Source: Gnetum montanum
Lineage: Eukaryota; Streptophyta; Gnetopsida; Gnetales; Gnetaceae
Length of the DNA: 41,080 bases
Reading direction: 5' to 3'
Assembly (NCBI GenBank): GCA_015680685.1
Contig: MNCI01020122.1
Location: forward strand, 1 to 41,080
Shown: positions 22,975 to 33,923 of the stretch, in pieces
Position numbering within the stretch: the first letter of the stretch is position 1
How the letters are laid out: each line of letters starts with the position of its first letter
Translations under genes and position numbers: made by a program
The notes under the pieces: generated by a model
The model's database searches: none
The model's input: the letters and a program-made list of their open reading frames with translations, nothing else
Told to the model about the DNA's origin: nothing

Positions 22975-23015
22975 GTCCCACTCCCCCCTTTCCTCTTTTA
23001 TATATATATAAAAAG
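22975..23015 (-). promoter_or_regulatory. Putative caulimovirid promoter TATA and purine tract
   Basis: On the minus strand TATATATATAAAAGAGGAAA runs directly into GGGGGGAGTGGGA. A TATATAA-AGAGGAAG type box is typical of pararetrovirus full-length RNA promoters, and purine-rich tracts prime plus-strand DNA synthesis in this family. It lies past the last minus-strand frame of the virus-like region, as expected for an intergenic region of a circular genome integrated in linear form. TA-repeat microsatellite origin is the main alternative. Confidence 0.4.
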
Positions 23016-23299
23016 ATAACTACTTAAATAGAGAAACAAAATAGTTACTTATTCGTTCCTGGAAAGAGTTGGTTAAACAACCCCTGTAAATAAGCCAACT
23101 GATTTTTTCTTCAGTTAATATAAGCTTCTACTGGAGATCCATGCTGTGATCATTTTTAGTTATTAATAACTGTGCTAACTACCCAAACCGATAAACTACT
23201 TATGTTATTTGGAGAAACTGGTTCGGATTATTATTATTATTATTTTTTTGAGAAAGTAGTCGGGATTATATTACTGAGAAAGACAAACTATAGTACAAG

Positions 23300-23990
23300 A
23301 GGTTACAAATGGTGGGCCATTAGCAATGGCCCTCCATGGAGGGTAAGAAATCCCCTAAATAAAAAAATCAGCACCCAATCAGTCATGCAATGACCATGGA
23401 ACAGACCCGAACAGACCCGAGAATAATCTGGATTATTTTCCAGAAGCTTTTTCAAAATTTGTTCTTCATTTAAATTCTTTATACTAAGCTCAAATATCAT
23501 TTAAATTCTTTATACTAAGCTCAAATATCTTTTCAATGGCTTCTTCAAGCTTTTCCTGGCTATTACTAATGTTGTCCAAAGCCTGTAAATATGACATCCT
23601 TGCTTGGTGAATTTCTTCCATCTTTTTGACTAATCCCCACATGATACTATCTAAGAGTGTAGCTTCATGTTCTAGGAGGCTTGTTCATAGTTTGGTAGCT
23701 TTTTCAATAAAGATTTGGGATTCCACATATGCTACTTCCACTTCTGTTTTCTGGCCTTTAAATTCGGCAATGGAGTAAAAACTTCTTGTAACTTCTTCTC
23801 TGACTTTAGCAACTTCATTCATGAATTTTTTATCAATTGGAGTATGAAAAATTGTAGGATCAATACTCATCTTATTGTTAGAATCTTTCAGTTCTTGTTG
23901 TAGCTCTTTAATCTCTGTTTTTACCTTTTCTGTCTCCAAACTTTTATTTTACAATATCGATTGTTTTAGTGCAAGTGCTTCCTCCTTATC
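23300..23990 (-). pseudogene. Coiled-coil frame, probably part of the caulimovirid relic
   Basis: Minus-strand frames here encode a Glu/Lys/Leu-rich, heptad-like protein: TEKVKTEIKELQQELKDSNN in 23685-23939, then, after stops, EEIHQARMSYLQALDNISNS and a C-terminal stretch to about 23303. A 31-bp perfect tandem duplication (23468-23529) shifts the frame. Coiled-coil proteins occur in caulimovirids (virion-associated or transactivator-like), but no family-specific motif is visible. I assign it only by position, strand and AT content. It could also belong to another element. Confidence 0.4.
23468..23529. repeat. Perfect 31-bp tandem duplication
   Basis: Two identical adjacent 31-bp units (23468-23498 and 23499-23529) starting ATTTAAATTCTTTATACTAA. 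Because 31 is not a multiple of three, the duplication shifts the minus-strand coiled-coil frame. Identity of the units suggests a recent event. Confidence 0.9.
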
Positions 23991-23999
23991 TGTGATTCT

Positions 24000-25070
24000 T
24001 TGATTTAGGGTGCCTATTCAGTGAGAATTGAGAACTTAGAAAGGTGGTTGAATAAGTTTCCCAATTTAGACAATCAAGACAATTGAATTGCACACCAATT
24101 TTTATGTGGTTCCCTAACTTGGATACTTTCACACTCAGAGGGTAGAAACCTTGCAAACCTACAGATTTTGTTCCTTAGATAATGTGGTTTAGAGGATACT
24201 AGAACCTTTACAAAGTTTTGAGCTCGGCATAGAGTGTTTTCTTGCTGGACAAACACTCAACTCGGTAAAGTCCAAACAAACTTAAAAATGTGATTTCAAG
24301 GATTCCACAAACTTTACAAAATGTGAGCTTCACACCAGAGTGTTTCATCACTGTGAACACACTAAACCCCTCAAGGTCTTGACAAGCTCAACAAAGAGAC
24401 CTTTTCACAAGAAGCATGTCAACCTTGCAAGGCTTACAAGTGAGAAAAGAATCAAGGAGAGAATGTAACTCAATTTAAAAATTTCTTGCAATAAAGCTCT
24501 CAAAATAAGTACAACATACAAATGAAAAATACAATGAGGAACAAAGCCAATTCACTTGATGAGGACAATGATTGATATCCAATGAATAGTGCTTGTACAT
24601 TTTTCAAAAATTTTACTTTGTTTTATATCCTTTGAGTTTCCAAAAACTCATTGGAATTTGTGTAATGATTAGGAAATGGCTAATTCAGATGTCTAATTCA
24701 AGGTTGGGATGTCTATTTGAAAACACCTTCAATTCTGGAGAGGCATTTACCTAAAAATTAGGATGTCTTCTTTGAGACATCTTATCTAGGACATCCTGGC
24801 AACAATTGGAATGTCTGTCGTTTATTTAAGATATTTGGCCTACAAGTCAATGTTGAATTTTGGAGCATTTCTCTGACACTTTGATATCTTGGTAGCTCTT
24901 GGAACATCTTCATTTGGCTTATAGACCTTGTTTATGTCCCAGCTCTCATCTTATCATCCTAGCTCTTATTTTGTCATCCTAGGTTAGCTCTCGTTCAATC
25001 ATCTTGTCAACTTGTTCCTAGTAATTTATATCTTAGCTCTCATCTTGTCATCCTAGCTCTCGTTTCTAAA
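24000..25070 (-). mobile_element. Probable LTR inserted in the caulimovirid relic
   Basis: The minus-strand reverse transcriptase frame stops at about 25070 and unrelated sequence follows. In the minus direction this holds AGAGCTAGGATGACAAGATG repeats (24938-25066), GATGTCT/AGACATC words (24680-24830), a GGATATAAAACAAAG stretch resembling a TATA box (about 24625), and a pyrimidine-ending tail with TTCAACCACCTTTCTAAG (about 24030-24060), similar to the ends of many plant Ty1/copia LTRs. No flanking primer-binding site or clear target duplication is visible, so it may be a solo or truncated LTR. Lineage is tentative. Confidence 0.4.
24938..25066. repeat. Short imperfect tandem repeat of TAGCTCTCATCTTGTCATCC
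   Basis: About six imperfect copies of a unit near 20 bp, some separated by short unrelated pieces. It lies at the junction between the LTR-like insert and the broken reverse transcriptase frame. Confidence 0.65.
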
Positions 25071-25885
25071 CTTAAGCAACCAAGGAATCTTTGTAGTTGG
25101 TTGGTGTCAGAAATCATATCCAGAAATTTTGTGATATCTTTAAGGATGTGTTCTTGTAAAGTGATCTGCCCATTTTTTATAACAACACCTAAGAAATTTA
25201 CCTTGTTGACAGCGATTTGAATTTTCTTTTCAGATGGCGATAGAACTAAGCCATTTTGGTCGACAATCTAATAAAATTGTTCTAAGTGTTGTAAATGGTC
25301 TGGAATAGATTTTGACATAATTAATATATCATCTATATATACTAATATAAATGGATAGGTTTTAAAAATAGAATCCATATAGGCTTGAAATATGGATGGT
25401 GCCGTTTTAATTCCGAAAGGTAGAATGGTCCATTCGTATAATTCTTGTGGGACAATGAAGACAGTTTTCCATCTATCTTTTGGATATACTTATATTTGCC
25501 AAAAGCTAGATTTTAAATCGAATTTTGAATATATGTGTGTCCTTTGTAATTGTTGAAATAAATCATCCTTGCTTGGTATAGGATGTTGTACAGATTTTAT
25601 GATAGCATTTAATGGTTTGTAATTAACCACTAATCATTTTTTCCCTCTTGTTAATTTTGCACGTTTATTCACATAAAAGGCTACATAGGAGAACATACTC
25701 GTGCTAGGTTGAATCATACTTTTCTCTAAGAGTTGTATTTCCTACGCACATTCCTCTTTAAGTTCAGGGGACATCCCAATGTGATGAGCTTTGGCTTCTG
25801 ATTTAACTTCATCTAAGAGTTCGATGTGACACCAATGTTGCTTCTTATGTCGGAAAGCTTGGGTCGTCATTTGCTACTGTCATGA
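25071..25885 (-). pseudogene. Endogenous caulimovirid reverse transcriptase
   Basis: RNA- and DNA-dependent DNA polymerase domain of a plant pararetrovirus. Minus-strand motifs in order: a CHIELLDEVKSEAKAHHIGM-like entry (about 25840), VVNYKPLNAII, IPSKDDLFQQL, SKFDLKS-FWQI, KTVFIVPQELYEW and PFGIKTAPSIFQAYM, then the catalytic YIDDIL (YIDD codons at 25328-25339), NGLVLSPSEKKIQI, NFLGVVIKNGQITLQEHIL and QLQRFLG near 25085. The KDDLFQQL, LQEHI and QLQRFLG wording is characteristic of Caulimoviridae rather than gypsy elements. About four in-frame stops, mostly TGA or TAA where CGA or CAA is likely, break the frame. RNase H is missing because an LTR-like insert follows. Confidence 0.8.
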
Positions 25886-26760
25886 TTTTTTTTTTAAATA
25901 TTGTCGAACTTGGATGTTTTTTGTTGTATCTATTAACTATCCATTGAGTTTTTGGGATTTTATATTTTGTTTTTTCAAATCTATTTATAGGTCTAAAGGT
26001 TCTAGGGAATTCATAAAGTCCTAAATATACTTTATTTTTACTTATAGTATATGGTTCTAAAGCTTCTAAATTATCTACCCTATGACCATATCATAAGATA
26101 GCCAATTAATAACATTAACTTGTATATGTAGAAGAAATTTGTCTAGCATTAATAAAGGAAGGTTAAATGTTTTGGAAACAGTTGTAGCAGTTTTATTGAA
26201 GCTGACTATCAGATTAGGTCTTTCTTTCCATAGGAAAGAAGGAATAATAGCTTCATTAGCAAGACTAACCTTTGCGCTAGAATCTATTAATGCATTGATG
26301 GGATAAGGTTTAAAACTAGGAAGTTTTATCCAAAAAGTGCATAAAGGAGTTTTTACTAAGGCAAGGTTTTGATTTATTCAGATAATATGGATTTGGGAAA
26401 GTTCTTCCTCAAAAGCTATTCTGTTTTTTTGATCTTCTTCTTCTTGGAGTTTCTCTAACTCCTTTTGAGCCATTTCCATAAAAACTTGTAATTGTCTTAT
26501 TCTAGCTTGTCTTTTTACTGCTAGTTGTAGTTTATCTTCCTTTTGTTTTTCTACATGTTCTTGTTCTTCATTTTGTAACCATTCTTCTGATTCTTCTACT
26601 TGCTCTGTATCAGAGACTATGAGTTGACTATCTAATGAGGTCTGTATTTCTTGTACATATTTTTTGAGAGATTTTACATCTGCTCTTTTTTCTCTTTATT
26701 TGTTTATCTAAGGTTATGTATTTAGTTAAGTTATCTAATGGTGTTTTCTGGAATCGCTAG
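25886..26760 (-). pseudogene. Caulimovirid aspartic protease and preceding coiled-coil segment
   Basis: Upstream of and in line with the reverse transcriptase. A retropepsin-like active-site region reads ALIDSSAKVSLANEAIIP, with the DSSA codons at 26273-26284. Family proteases have D-T/S-G-A, so the Gly is replaced by Ser and this copy would not be expected to work. Upstream (about 26400-26690) is a Glu/Gln/Lys-rich stretch including EEWLQNEEQEHVEKQKEDK, likely coiled coil. The region between protease and reverse transcriptase reads on with few stops. I saw no CCHC coat-protein finger. Confidence 0.65.
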
Positions 26761-27734
26761 AAAAAAAATTGCAAGGGAAAGACTTTAGCATGCTAGTAAT
26801 CATGTCGAAGGGGACTCGTCCCCATTTGCCTTCCAATTTTCGAAGTTGCAAGGTAAGGCGATACAAAGCTGGGTAACTTAAATGCTTGTCCTTCAAAGCC
26901 TACAATCATAATCAAAGTATAATTGTTGCGGAAAAACACCGCCCCACCGCACTTCTTCTTCAGTTCTTTGACAATTTGGGGCTCAATTCTCGGAGTTTTT
27001 ACACACAAAAGAAACTCCTAGATGACTAGATAAATACAGTTCATTAAAAATTCTAGTATTTGTTGGTCAAAATAAATTTCCAAGTAAACAATTGGGAAAA
27101 ATTCATAGCAGGGAGTATTTGGATGTCGAGATCTGAGATGAGAATAATTTGGAACGATTNTTTTAGACAATGAGAAAATCTCGTCAGGGACACACTCAAC
27201 TGGCCATTCATGGAAATGGTTTACGAGCAAGATAAGCGTCATTTTATAAATCATCTAGAACATTTCATTGACATTAGTGTGCAAAAGAGCTACGAGCTTT
27301 ATTGTGCACAATAATTATCTATACTTAAATTGACCTAATTTTGGGAATATGGAATCGTTATTCCAGGTATTGCAGGACTCAGATTCCCACATACAATTCT
27401 TGTTTCAACCCTAAATATCATCTCACGAAAACCAATCAGCACTGTGGACGTTGAAGGTATCATAATTCTATTTGTAGTAGAGAATAATTTTCCCTTTTAT
27501 CCTATGCAATATATGAGTTAGAAGCTTCAACAGGGTTTGTCGAAATTAAGGAATAAAGATTTTNAAGATTGAAACTGCCTCTTCAAACTCTTCATGAATT
27601 AATTTCCCTTCCTTATCTGGCCAAATTTAAAGCCCACGCATATTTAGCTTGTGTTTATGGAGATAATCTGAGAAGAGCGAAGTAGCAACATCTTGAAATT
27701 TGGTTTGAGATTCTTCCTTTACCTTCTTCGACAT
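26761..27734 (-). pseudogene. 5' part of the caulimovirid polyprotein, domain not identified
   Basis: Minus-strand frames continue upstream of the protease: 26793-27008 (with GFEGQAFKLPSFVSPYLA), 27018-27254, a VLIGFREMIFRVETR segment near 27440, and a plausible start ATG at 27732-27734 (MSKKVKEESQTKFQDVATSL). In the family this position holds the movement and coat proteins. The general look is compatible with a movement protein, but I could not confirm a diagnostic motif. Two ambiguous bases (27160, 27564) and several frameshifts limit reading. Confidence 0.45.
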
Positions 27735-29830
27735 GATGATTGATTCACAGAAAAATTTTAATTCCTGCTCTCATTCCTTTAGCTTTAAAATGCTGTGGGA
27801 GCTCTATTTAATTGTATGAATGCTATGGAATGTGGAAGATTTCTAATTAAAAAACTTCTATTGGAAATTTTATTAATTGGATCATATTTAAAGCTATTCA
27901 CAGCTTCAAGCATGTGAGATGTTATCGAGCTTTGATGAACCATTGATTCTTGAGCTTGGGCCGTTAAAACTTTTAAAACTGTTAGTAGTGCCAAGCATGT
28001 GACATGACCCCTCTTATGATTAATCTAGATCATTCCATTGTGATAGCTTATAAATCTTTATATTTGAGCTTTAATATGTGATGAACTCAAAATTAATTCA
28101 TGCACTCTTTCCAAATAAATCATTTTGAGCTTTACAATACTTTTCCATGCTAACATGGTAGATGAAGCTTTTTTATATAGATGTAAAGAAAAACTCCAAA
28201 TAAATCATTTTGATGAAGCTTTTTTATTTAGATGAAAAGAAAAACTCCAAATACATGCTTTAAGATAGCTCTCATCCCTTATATAAGAATGAATGTGTAA
28301 GATTTTAACATTTGTTTTATATTTCATCTAGATCCGTTCATGTTGTTGTATTTGGACTGATGATGATGATGATGTGCCAATTGGAAAGGCTTAAACTTAA
28401 AACACTTCAGCCTCTCTAATGTTCACTGGGATGCTACGTGTTATTCTAATTTTAAGCTTTACAATACTTGATAAATCGATTCCATGCTAATATGGTAGAT
28501 GAGACATTTAGATGGGGCTTTATCATCTAGATGAAAAATGCACCTTTGTCACATTGCAATTGCTAGCTTGAATTCTTTTTATGAGCTTATTTTTATGATG
28601 TTATTGGGTCCACTATTGCTTAACTTGTGCAAAGTTTAGCTTAACATGAAGTTTTCATCTAGATGAAAATTTTCACTGAATCCAAATGTTGACATGGTAC
28701 ACATATTTGAACTATAATTTTTTATAAACTTAAGTACTCTAATAGCTAATGTGGAAGATGAAAAGAATGAGAATAGTTGTTTCTTCTTTCATCTAGATGA
28801 AAAATCACCATTGTTTCTAAAATGATATAATAGTTGAATGTTAATGAGCTAACCCCACCATTTAAAATAGCTTTTAGACATGTGATTTTTTAATCTACCT
28901 AGATGCAAATAATGCATCAAGATGAAAATCCTCATTTGCTAAAGAGCTTATGTGACTTTGAAATAGCTTTGATAAATTATATGAGGCATCAATTAAATTC
29001 ATGGCTTGTTTGATTACCTTATTAAACAAGAATAGCTATTTTCATAGAATCTTATCTAAATGGGAATTTTTAAATTGGTGCTTTTGTTACAAAATGCAGT
29101 AGAAAGGGTTGAAACTAGGCTTTATTTGAGGCACTCTTCTTTAAGACTAAAATATTTAATTGATCTAAATCTAAACATTTAAACCTGTAACTTGTTATGA
29201 TAGAATTTTAACAAATCATTATCTTCCCTTTATCTGAAAACCTTTGCTCCACAAAATGGTAGACATGTAACAACAACAAGGAAGTTCTCTAAGATGAAAT
29301 TAAGAATGCCACTTCAATCATAGCTAAAAACCTATTATTCTATTATCAAGAAAAGATTTTGGAATAAGAGGAAGGAAGAGAGATGAGTACCTAATCCATT
29401 AGAGTACTAAAAACCATGAGAATGCAAGGTAAATTTATGAAGGTAATTTGGACATGTGGAAGATTGATATCATACAAAATGTAAAGCCTACTTGAGTATA
29501 GGTGTCTTTTTAAGAGGGAGGTAGATGATGATGACATCAACCTATCTCTTTGATGTATTCTATTTTTCTAGTGTGTCTAAGTATCATAGGAGTTATATGT
29601 TTATGTGTGAGTCTTTTTCTGAAAGTTATTTGAGTGATTTTTTAGTGTTGAATAGGTAACTGCAAGCTCACTATGAGTCATAGGAAGTCGTAATCTACCA
29701 CTATGAGTAGTTGTGAGTTGTAGTCTACTATAGTTGATTGTCCAAGGAAAAATAAGAATTCTTTTGATGTCTTCAACCAAGTACAAAGTCACTATAGATA
29801 TAATAGATTGTAGTCTCAAGATGAGAGCTA
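27735..29830. other. Non-coding region with CATCTAGATG palindromes
   Basis: No gene recognised. 28161-28925 holds many copies of CATCTAGATG and its half-sites in T/A contexts: an 18-bp perfect palindrome at 28652-28669 and a 16-bp one at 28787-28802. A 51-bp tandem duplication lies at 28161-28262. 29640-29780 has complementary words of the GTAGTCTAC and CACTATGAG type. The minus open frame 27785-27994 is unassigned. It could be an old LTR U3 or a separate repeat. Confidence 0.5.
28161..28262. repeat. 51-bp tandem duplication
   Basis: Two adjacent, nearly identical units beginning GATGAAGCTTTTTTAT at 28161 and 28212, differing at a few positions. It lies at the left edge of the CATCTAGATG-rich zone. 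Confidence 0.8.
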
Positions 29831-29899
29831 TAATTGGTCACAAACTTATCACAGTCTGATAAGTAGTAAGTAGAAATTATGGGCTTTTACATATTTGAA

Positions 29900-31085
29900 T
29901 GGTTGAAAGTTGCAATCTTGTTGTAGTTTATATATTACAAGGTGTTGTAGGTGATAGGTACTAGAAGTTTTATTTAAAGTTGAAAATTTAAAGGTCATAA
30001 GTTGAGAAGGAAATAAATAGTTACTTGAGACTATGATAGAGTAGCATTAGAGTAGGTTCACTCCACTAATTAATAACCTTCAAATAATAAATCTAGATAT
30101 TATGCAAAAAGAATTTTTTTACTAGAAAACAAGAAAAATACCTATCTTTAATTATAGATTAGATGATTATAATAGGGTTTCTCAAAGTCCACAACATCAA
30201 AAACCTTTCACACTCAACAATATTATAGAGCATGAAGCTCTACAACCACATAATGGCTATTTTTAATGTAAGACATAACCAATAGAGAGATTCTCCCATA
30301 ATCTAGAAAAGAAATCTCAAACTTACAAGCAAGACTAGAATACATAGGTCTACATAATTTACCTTGGAGCTACAACCTCTATGCACTTACTTAATGTGCT
30401 TTCCCATACCTTACCCAAGCTCTCACCAACTCAAAAAATCTACCTAAGAATTCTCATATTACAACTCTCTCTTTCTCTACAAGCATGTCCAATCAATTTT
30501 AATTGATAACAAGAGGATAAGAAACCTAGAAAAACTTTCCTTAACTTAAATTAACTTAAAGTTCTTTAGATATTTCCATGGTCTTCTCACCTTCTTGTTA
30601 ACTATTTCCATCCTTTTCCAACTTACTTTAGCTATTTTCTGAATTGGGATGGACTATTTTGAAAGTTTTCTTTATTGTACAAATTGTCTCTAGTCCTAGA
30701 AAGATGTCTTATAACAAAAACCAACTTTTGAGAAAGATGTCTACTATTTTGGAGAGACATCTTATCCCTGGCTAAGATGTCTTCTCTTAGCCCAAGACAT
30801 AGTACTTGAGACATCTCCTTCTGATCCAAGATGCCTTACCTTAGATGTCTCCTCTATCTATATGAGGGCTTGCCCAAGACGTCAACACTCTACACAAGAT
30901 ATCTCCTCTCAAATCAAGATGTCTCGTTAACCTTCCAAATGTCTTTTGTGAAGAATTTACTCCTAGACAAGATGTTTTCTTGACCTTCAAGACATCTTCA
31001 TAGAGCCCAAAACCTACAAAACACACATATAGGAAAGAACAAAGGGAATCAGAAGAGGTGTCCCTATACTAGCTCTCCCACCATT
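29900..31085 (-). mobile_element. Probable 3' LTR of the minus-strand chromovirus
   Basis: It follows, in the minus direction, the chromodomain of the pol at 31140-33923 and a purine-rich stretch GGTGGGAGAGCTAGTATAGG (about 31066-31085), the usual place of a polypurine tract and 3' LTR. The presumed U3 (30690-30990) is filled with AAGATGTCT and AGACATCT words. Later parts look like R/U5, with AGAGAAAGAGAGAG near 30470. I could not fix the LTR ends, and the 5' LTR is not in the window. Confidence 0.4.
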
Positions 31086-31139
31086 CAAAAAGTGACCTCA
31101 TATGAACAAGGGAGTAGGGGTTGAAGTGATATTCTACTA

Positions 31140-32042
31140 ATAAATTTTGGTCTCATGGATCCATATAGCATCATCAGTAGATTGATCCTTTTAATGGATC
31201 AAATGTTCATTCCTCTTGACGCCTTGAGTACTAAAAGCTTCCCTCTACTTGAGTACAATTTCCTTCCTCTCCATTGAAAGCTTGGACTAATCAATATCCC
31301 CCTTTAACTCATCGATGCTATCCTATATGGTCTCCTCATTAGTTGGCCCATGATAGTGCATGAGGTCTAAAACATTAAACACAAAATATATACCAACATT
31401 GTTTGATAAAACAATCTTAAAAGTATTATCATTAATCTTCATCTTGAAAGGTCCCATCTTCTTGGCTTTTTATTTGGAGAATTTAACACCTCTCAATTGC
31501 TTCTTCTTCAAATGCACCTAAACCAAGTTATCAACAACAAAATTAATCTTCTTTTTGCCCTCATTTCTCTTAAGGACTCTTTCTTTAGCCTTATTCATAA
31601 GACTTGATTTTACTTATGCATGGAGATCCCTCATCTCTTACAAAAAATCAAAACTAAGTTGAGTTTCACTGTCAAAGCTCATCAATCTATCCACCAACTT
31701 TGGATAAAATTCATAGTTCATCTCAAATGATCTTTTGTCAATAGTAAAATAAAAAGCATTATTATAAAAAAAATCAATATGACAATGAATTTTTCCGTCT
31801 GTGACTATCCATGACACAAATATCTCAATATGTTTAGTAAGGATTTATTCATCACATTTGTTTGGCCATGAGATTGTGAATGATATGCACTAGATAAAGT
31901 CAACTTTATCCCTAAAATTTCCCAAATGAACCTCCAAAAATGACTTGTAAATTTAGAGTTTCTTTCACTAATAATATTCAAAGGAATTTCATGCAACTTC
32001 ACAACATGCTGGAAAAACAAATTTGCAACATGAGAAGCATCA
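31140..32042 (-). pseudogene. Chromovirus integrase C-terminal half and chromodomain
   Basis: The minus strand reads integrase core pieces SERNSKFTSHFWRFIWEILG and SSAYHSQSHGQTNVMNKSLL (31805-32020, an open frame), then a KLVDRLM segment, NFVVDNLV-VHLKKKQLRG, KKMGPFKMKINDNTFKIVLS, and finally a chromodomain-like stretch with HLIH-KDQSTDDAIWIHETKI (31140-31285). The HxxW-K...DA-WI-E pattern is the core of a chromodomain, which targets chromovirus integrases to marked chromatin. The frame is broken by several stops and continues in 33025-33923 beyond the inserted LTR D. Confidence 0.75.
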
Positions 32043-32047
32043 CTTAT
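32043..32047. repeat. Target-site duplication of LTR D, left copy (CTTAT)
   Basis: CTTAT directly precedes LTR D. CTTAC at 33020-33024 directly follows it. The 5-bp length is standard for gypsy integration; one transition separates the copies. Confidence 0.8.
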
Positions 32048-33019
32048 TGATGTGCGGTGGGTACCCCCTATGTCCAGCCATATGAATTATGAGCATTCAT
32101 GTGTAACCTGATCGAATTCTATGGATGAGACTGCTTTGGCATCTAGATCATTAAGTATTAATCATAGTTTGATGTGTTTCCACTTGGACTAGTGGTAGCT
32201 TTGTCATGTATGGTTTAGTCCAAAGTAAGGCATATGATGGTTGATGTTGTTGTGGTCTTATGCTAATCTTAACGATAATAGAGAAATTAATTATTTAATC
32301 TAATTAACAACAAGAAGATAAAGTCTAAACTAGCCTATGGGTAATGAGTGTTTGTTCCTAGATTGTTGTACATGTCTTGAACCCACGTATCCACTATTGG
32401 GATTACCAAGCATTATGCTACTAGGCGAACCAATCAATAATGTTGCTGGGATTACTAAGTGAATACATGTTTACACTCAAAGCTAGTCCTGCTCATTTCA
32501 CCAATTCATTAATATGCATGGAAACATAAATATTAACTAAGTACATGGAATATAAATTTTATTAAAAGTAAATTTAATTTAAGTCAAAGTGCTACAATGA
32601 ATAAGAATCAATCTTGATCTTATTATTGTTCATGGAATGTGTCAAGGTACATTTTCACTTGAATGATATGCCATACAATTAACTTAGATTCACACTATGG
32701 GCACTTGCTAACTATTCTCTAAGACTACAGAATAAAATTTTAAGGATTCAACTACTCTATTAGCAAAAGATGCCAAATATGCAGTGGGAGCACACAAATT
32801 TATACGTGGAGGTAGACATTGCATCGACACATCATCTCATGCATTGATAAGTATGCAGTGACATGTATGTTTCAACATAGCTATAACATTATAAATGCAA
32901 CATAAGATCTACGATGTAGTAGCCAATAGAGATGCATTGATAGGGATGCTATGATGTAGGCATAATGTAGCATTAATGACATCACATCTACAATATGTCA
33001 GCTAACTGATGCTTCATCA
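32048..33019 (-). mobile_element. Solo LTR D, same family as LTRs A-C and E
   Basis: LTR of 972 bp in minus orientation, TGATGAAGCATCAG to CCGCACATCA when read on the minus strand. It has a TATA-like TATAAATT (plus 32797-32804) and family R/U5 blocks. Its U3 start (ATCAGTTAGCTGACATATTG) resembles LTR C5 rather than A/B. It is flanked by 5-bp duplications and sits inside the chromovirus integrase. Removing it with one duplication restores a continuous integrase reading frame at this point, so it is a solo LTR left after recombination between two LTRs. Confidence 0.88.
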
Positions 33020-33024
33020 CTTAC
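33020..33024. repeat. Target-site duplication of LTR D, right copy (CTTAC)
   Basis: Partner of CTTAT at 32043-32047, see LTR D. Confidence 0.8.
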
Positions 33025-33923
33025 CTTCTTAAATAAAATGAAATATGCCATCTTGGAAACCCTATAATAAACAAAAAAAATTGTATTGTTTCCACTTTTG
33101 GTTTTTGGAAGATCACTCACAAAATTCATAGACATCCTTTTCCATGATCCTTAGGAATTGACGAAGGCATATAGTGTCCATCCACTTCTTTACCTTCTTT
33201 GAACTTTTGACAAGTCAAATACTCCTGCACAAATTTAGAAACTTCTGTTGCCATACTAGGCCAAAAATAGTGCCTTCTCACAAGTTCTAATGTTTATCCC
33301 TATCCATGTAACCTCCTGCCATGGTACTACAATGCTTTTTAAATAAAATATTTTTCCTAAAATTAGAATTAGGAACACATACCTTTCCATTCTTAAATAA
33401 TAGTTCATCATGAATATTATAGTTCCTCCATTGGTCTATGCTACTCATTAATGGTTCTTTAAGGCTCCTCCAAACCTACCCAAAATCAACATCATGGTTA
33501 TAAAAAGAAAAAGAAAAATCACTTATACATTTCATATAAGATATGCTAAAATTCACCACATGCACCTTTGATAACACATCAACCACCACATTAGTTTTTC
33601 CAATGTTGTTCTTCAACAAAAAATTGAACTCCTATAACTATGCAATCCACTTCATGCACTTTATAGTGAACTTATTTTGTGAGTTTATAAATTGAAGTGC
33701 TTGGAGTTTTGCCATCAAATTAAACTCCTCAAGCAACAAGTAATGCCTCTAACGCTTAGTTACTTTAAGAATATCATAGAACTTTTTCTCATATATGCTA
33801 TATTTTTATCTGGACTCATTTAGCTTTTTAGAAAAGAAAGTAACATGTCTACCTTCTTATGAAAGTACCCTACCAATGGCAAGTTCACTTGCATCTTCCT
33901 CCACTGAAAAAGCTTTTGAAAAG
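33025..33923 (-). pseudogene. Chromovirus RNase H and integrase N-terminal half
   Basis: Minus-strand order: RNase H with KAFSVEEDASELAIGRVLS (about 33860-33915), FFSKKLNESR, KYSIYEKKFYDIL, RHYLLLEEFNL, LQALQFINSQNKFTIK, NFLLKNNIGKTNVVVDVLSK (tether region). Then comes the integrase zinc-binding region with the usual HH followed by TCQKFKEGKE (about 33205-33230), and the first catalytic Asp region, which reads YEFCE around a stop where family members have MDFV. Several stops and shifts break it. The RT domain is absent because LTR E starts at 33924. It joins the 31140-32042 part once LTR D is discounted. Confidence 0.75.

Noticed and set aside
23229-23248. TTA microsatellite near the caulimovirid region as a recombination signal
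   Set aside because: Simple repeats of this size are common in AT-rich DNA and mark no boundary here.
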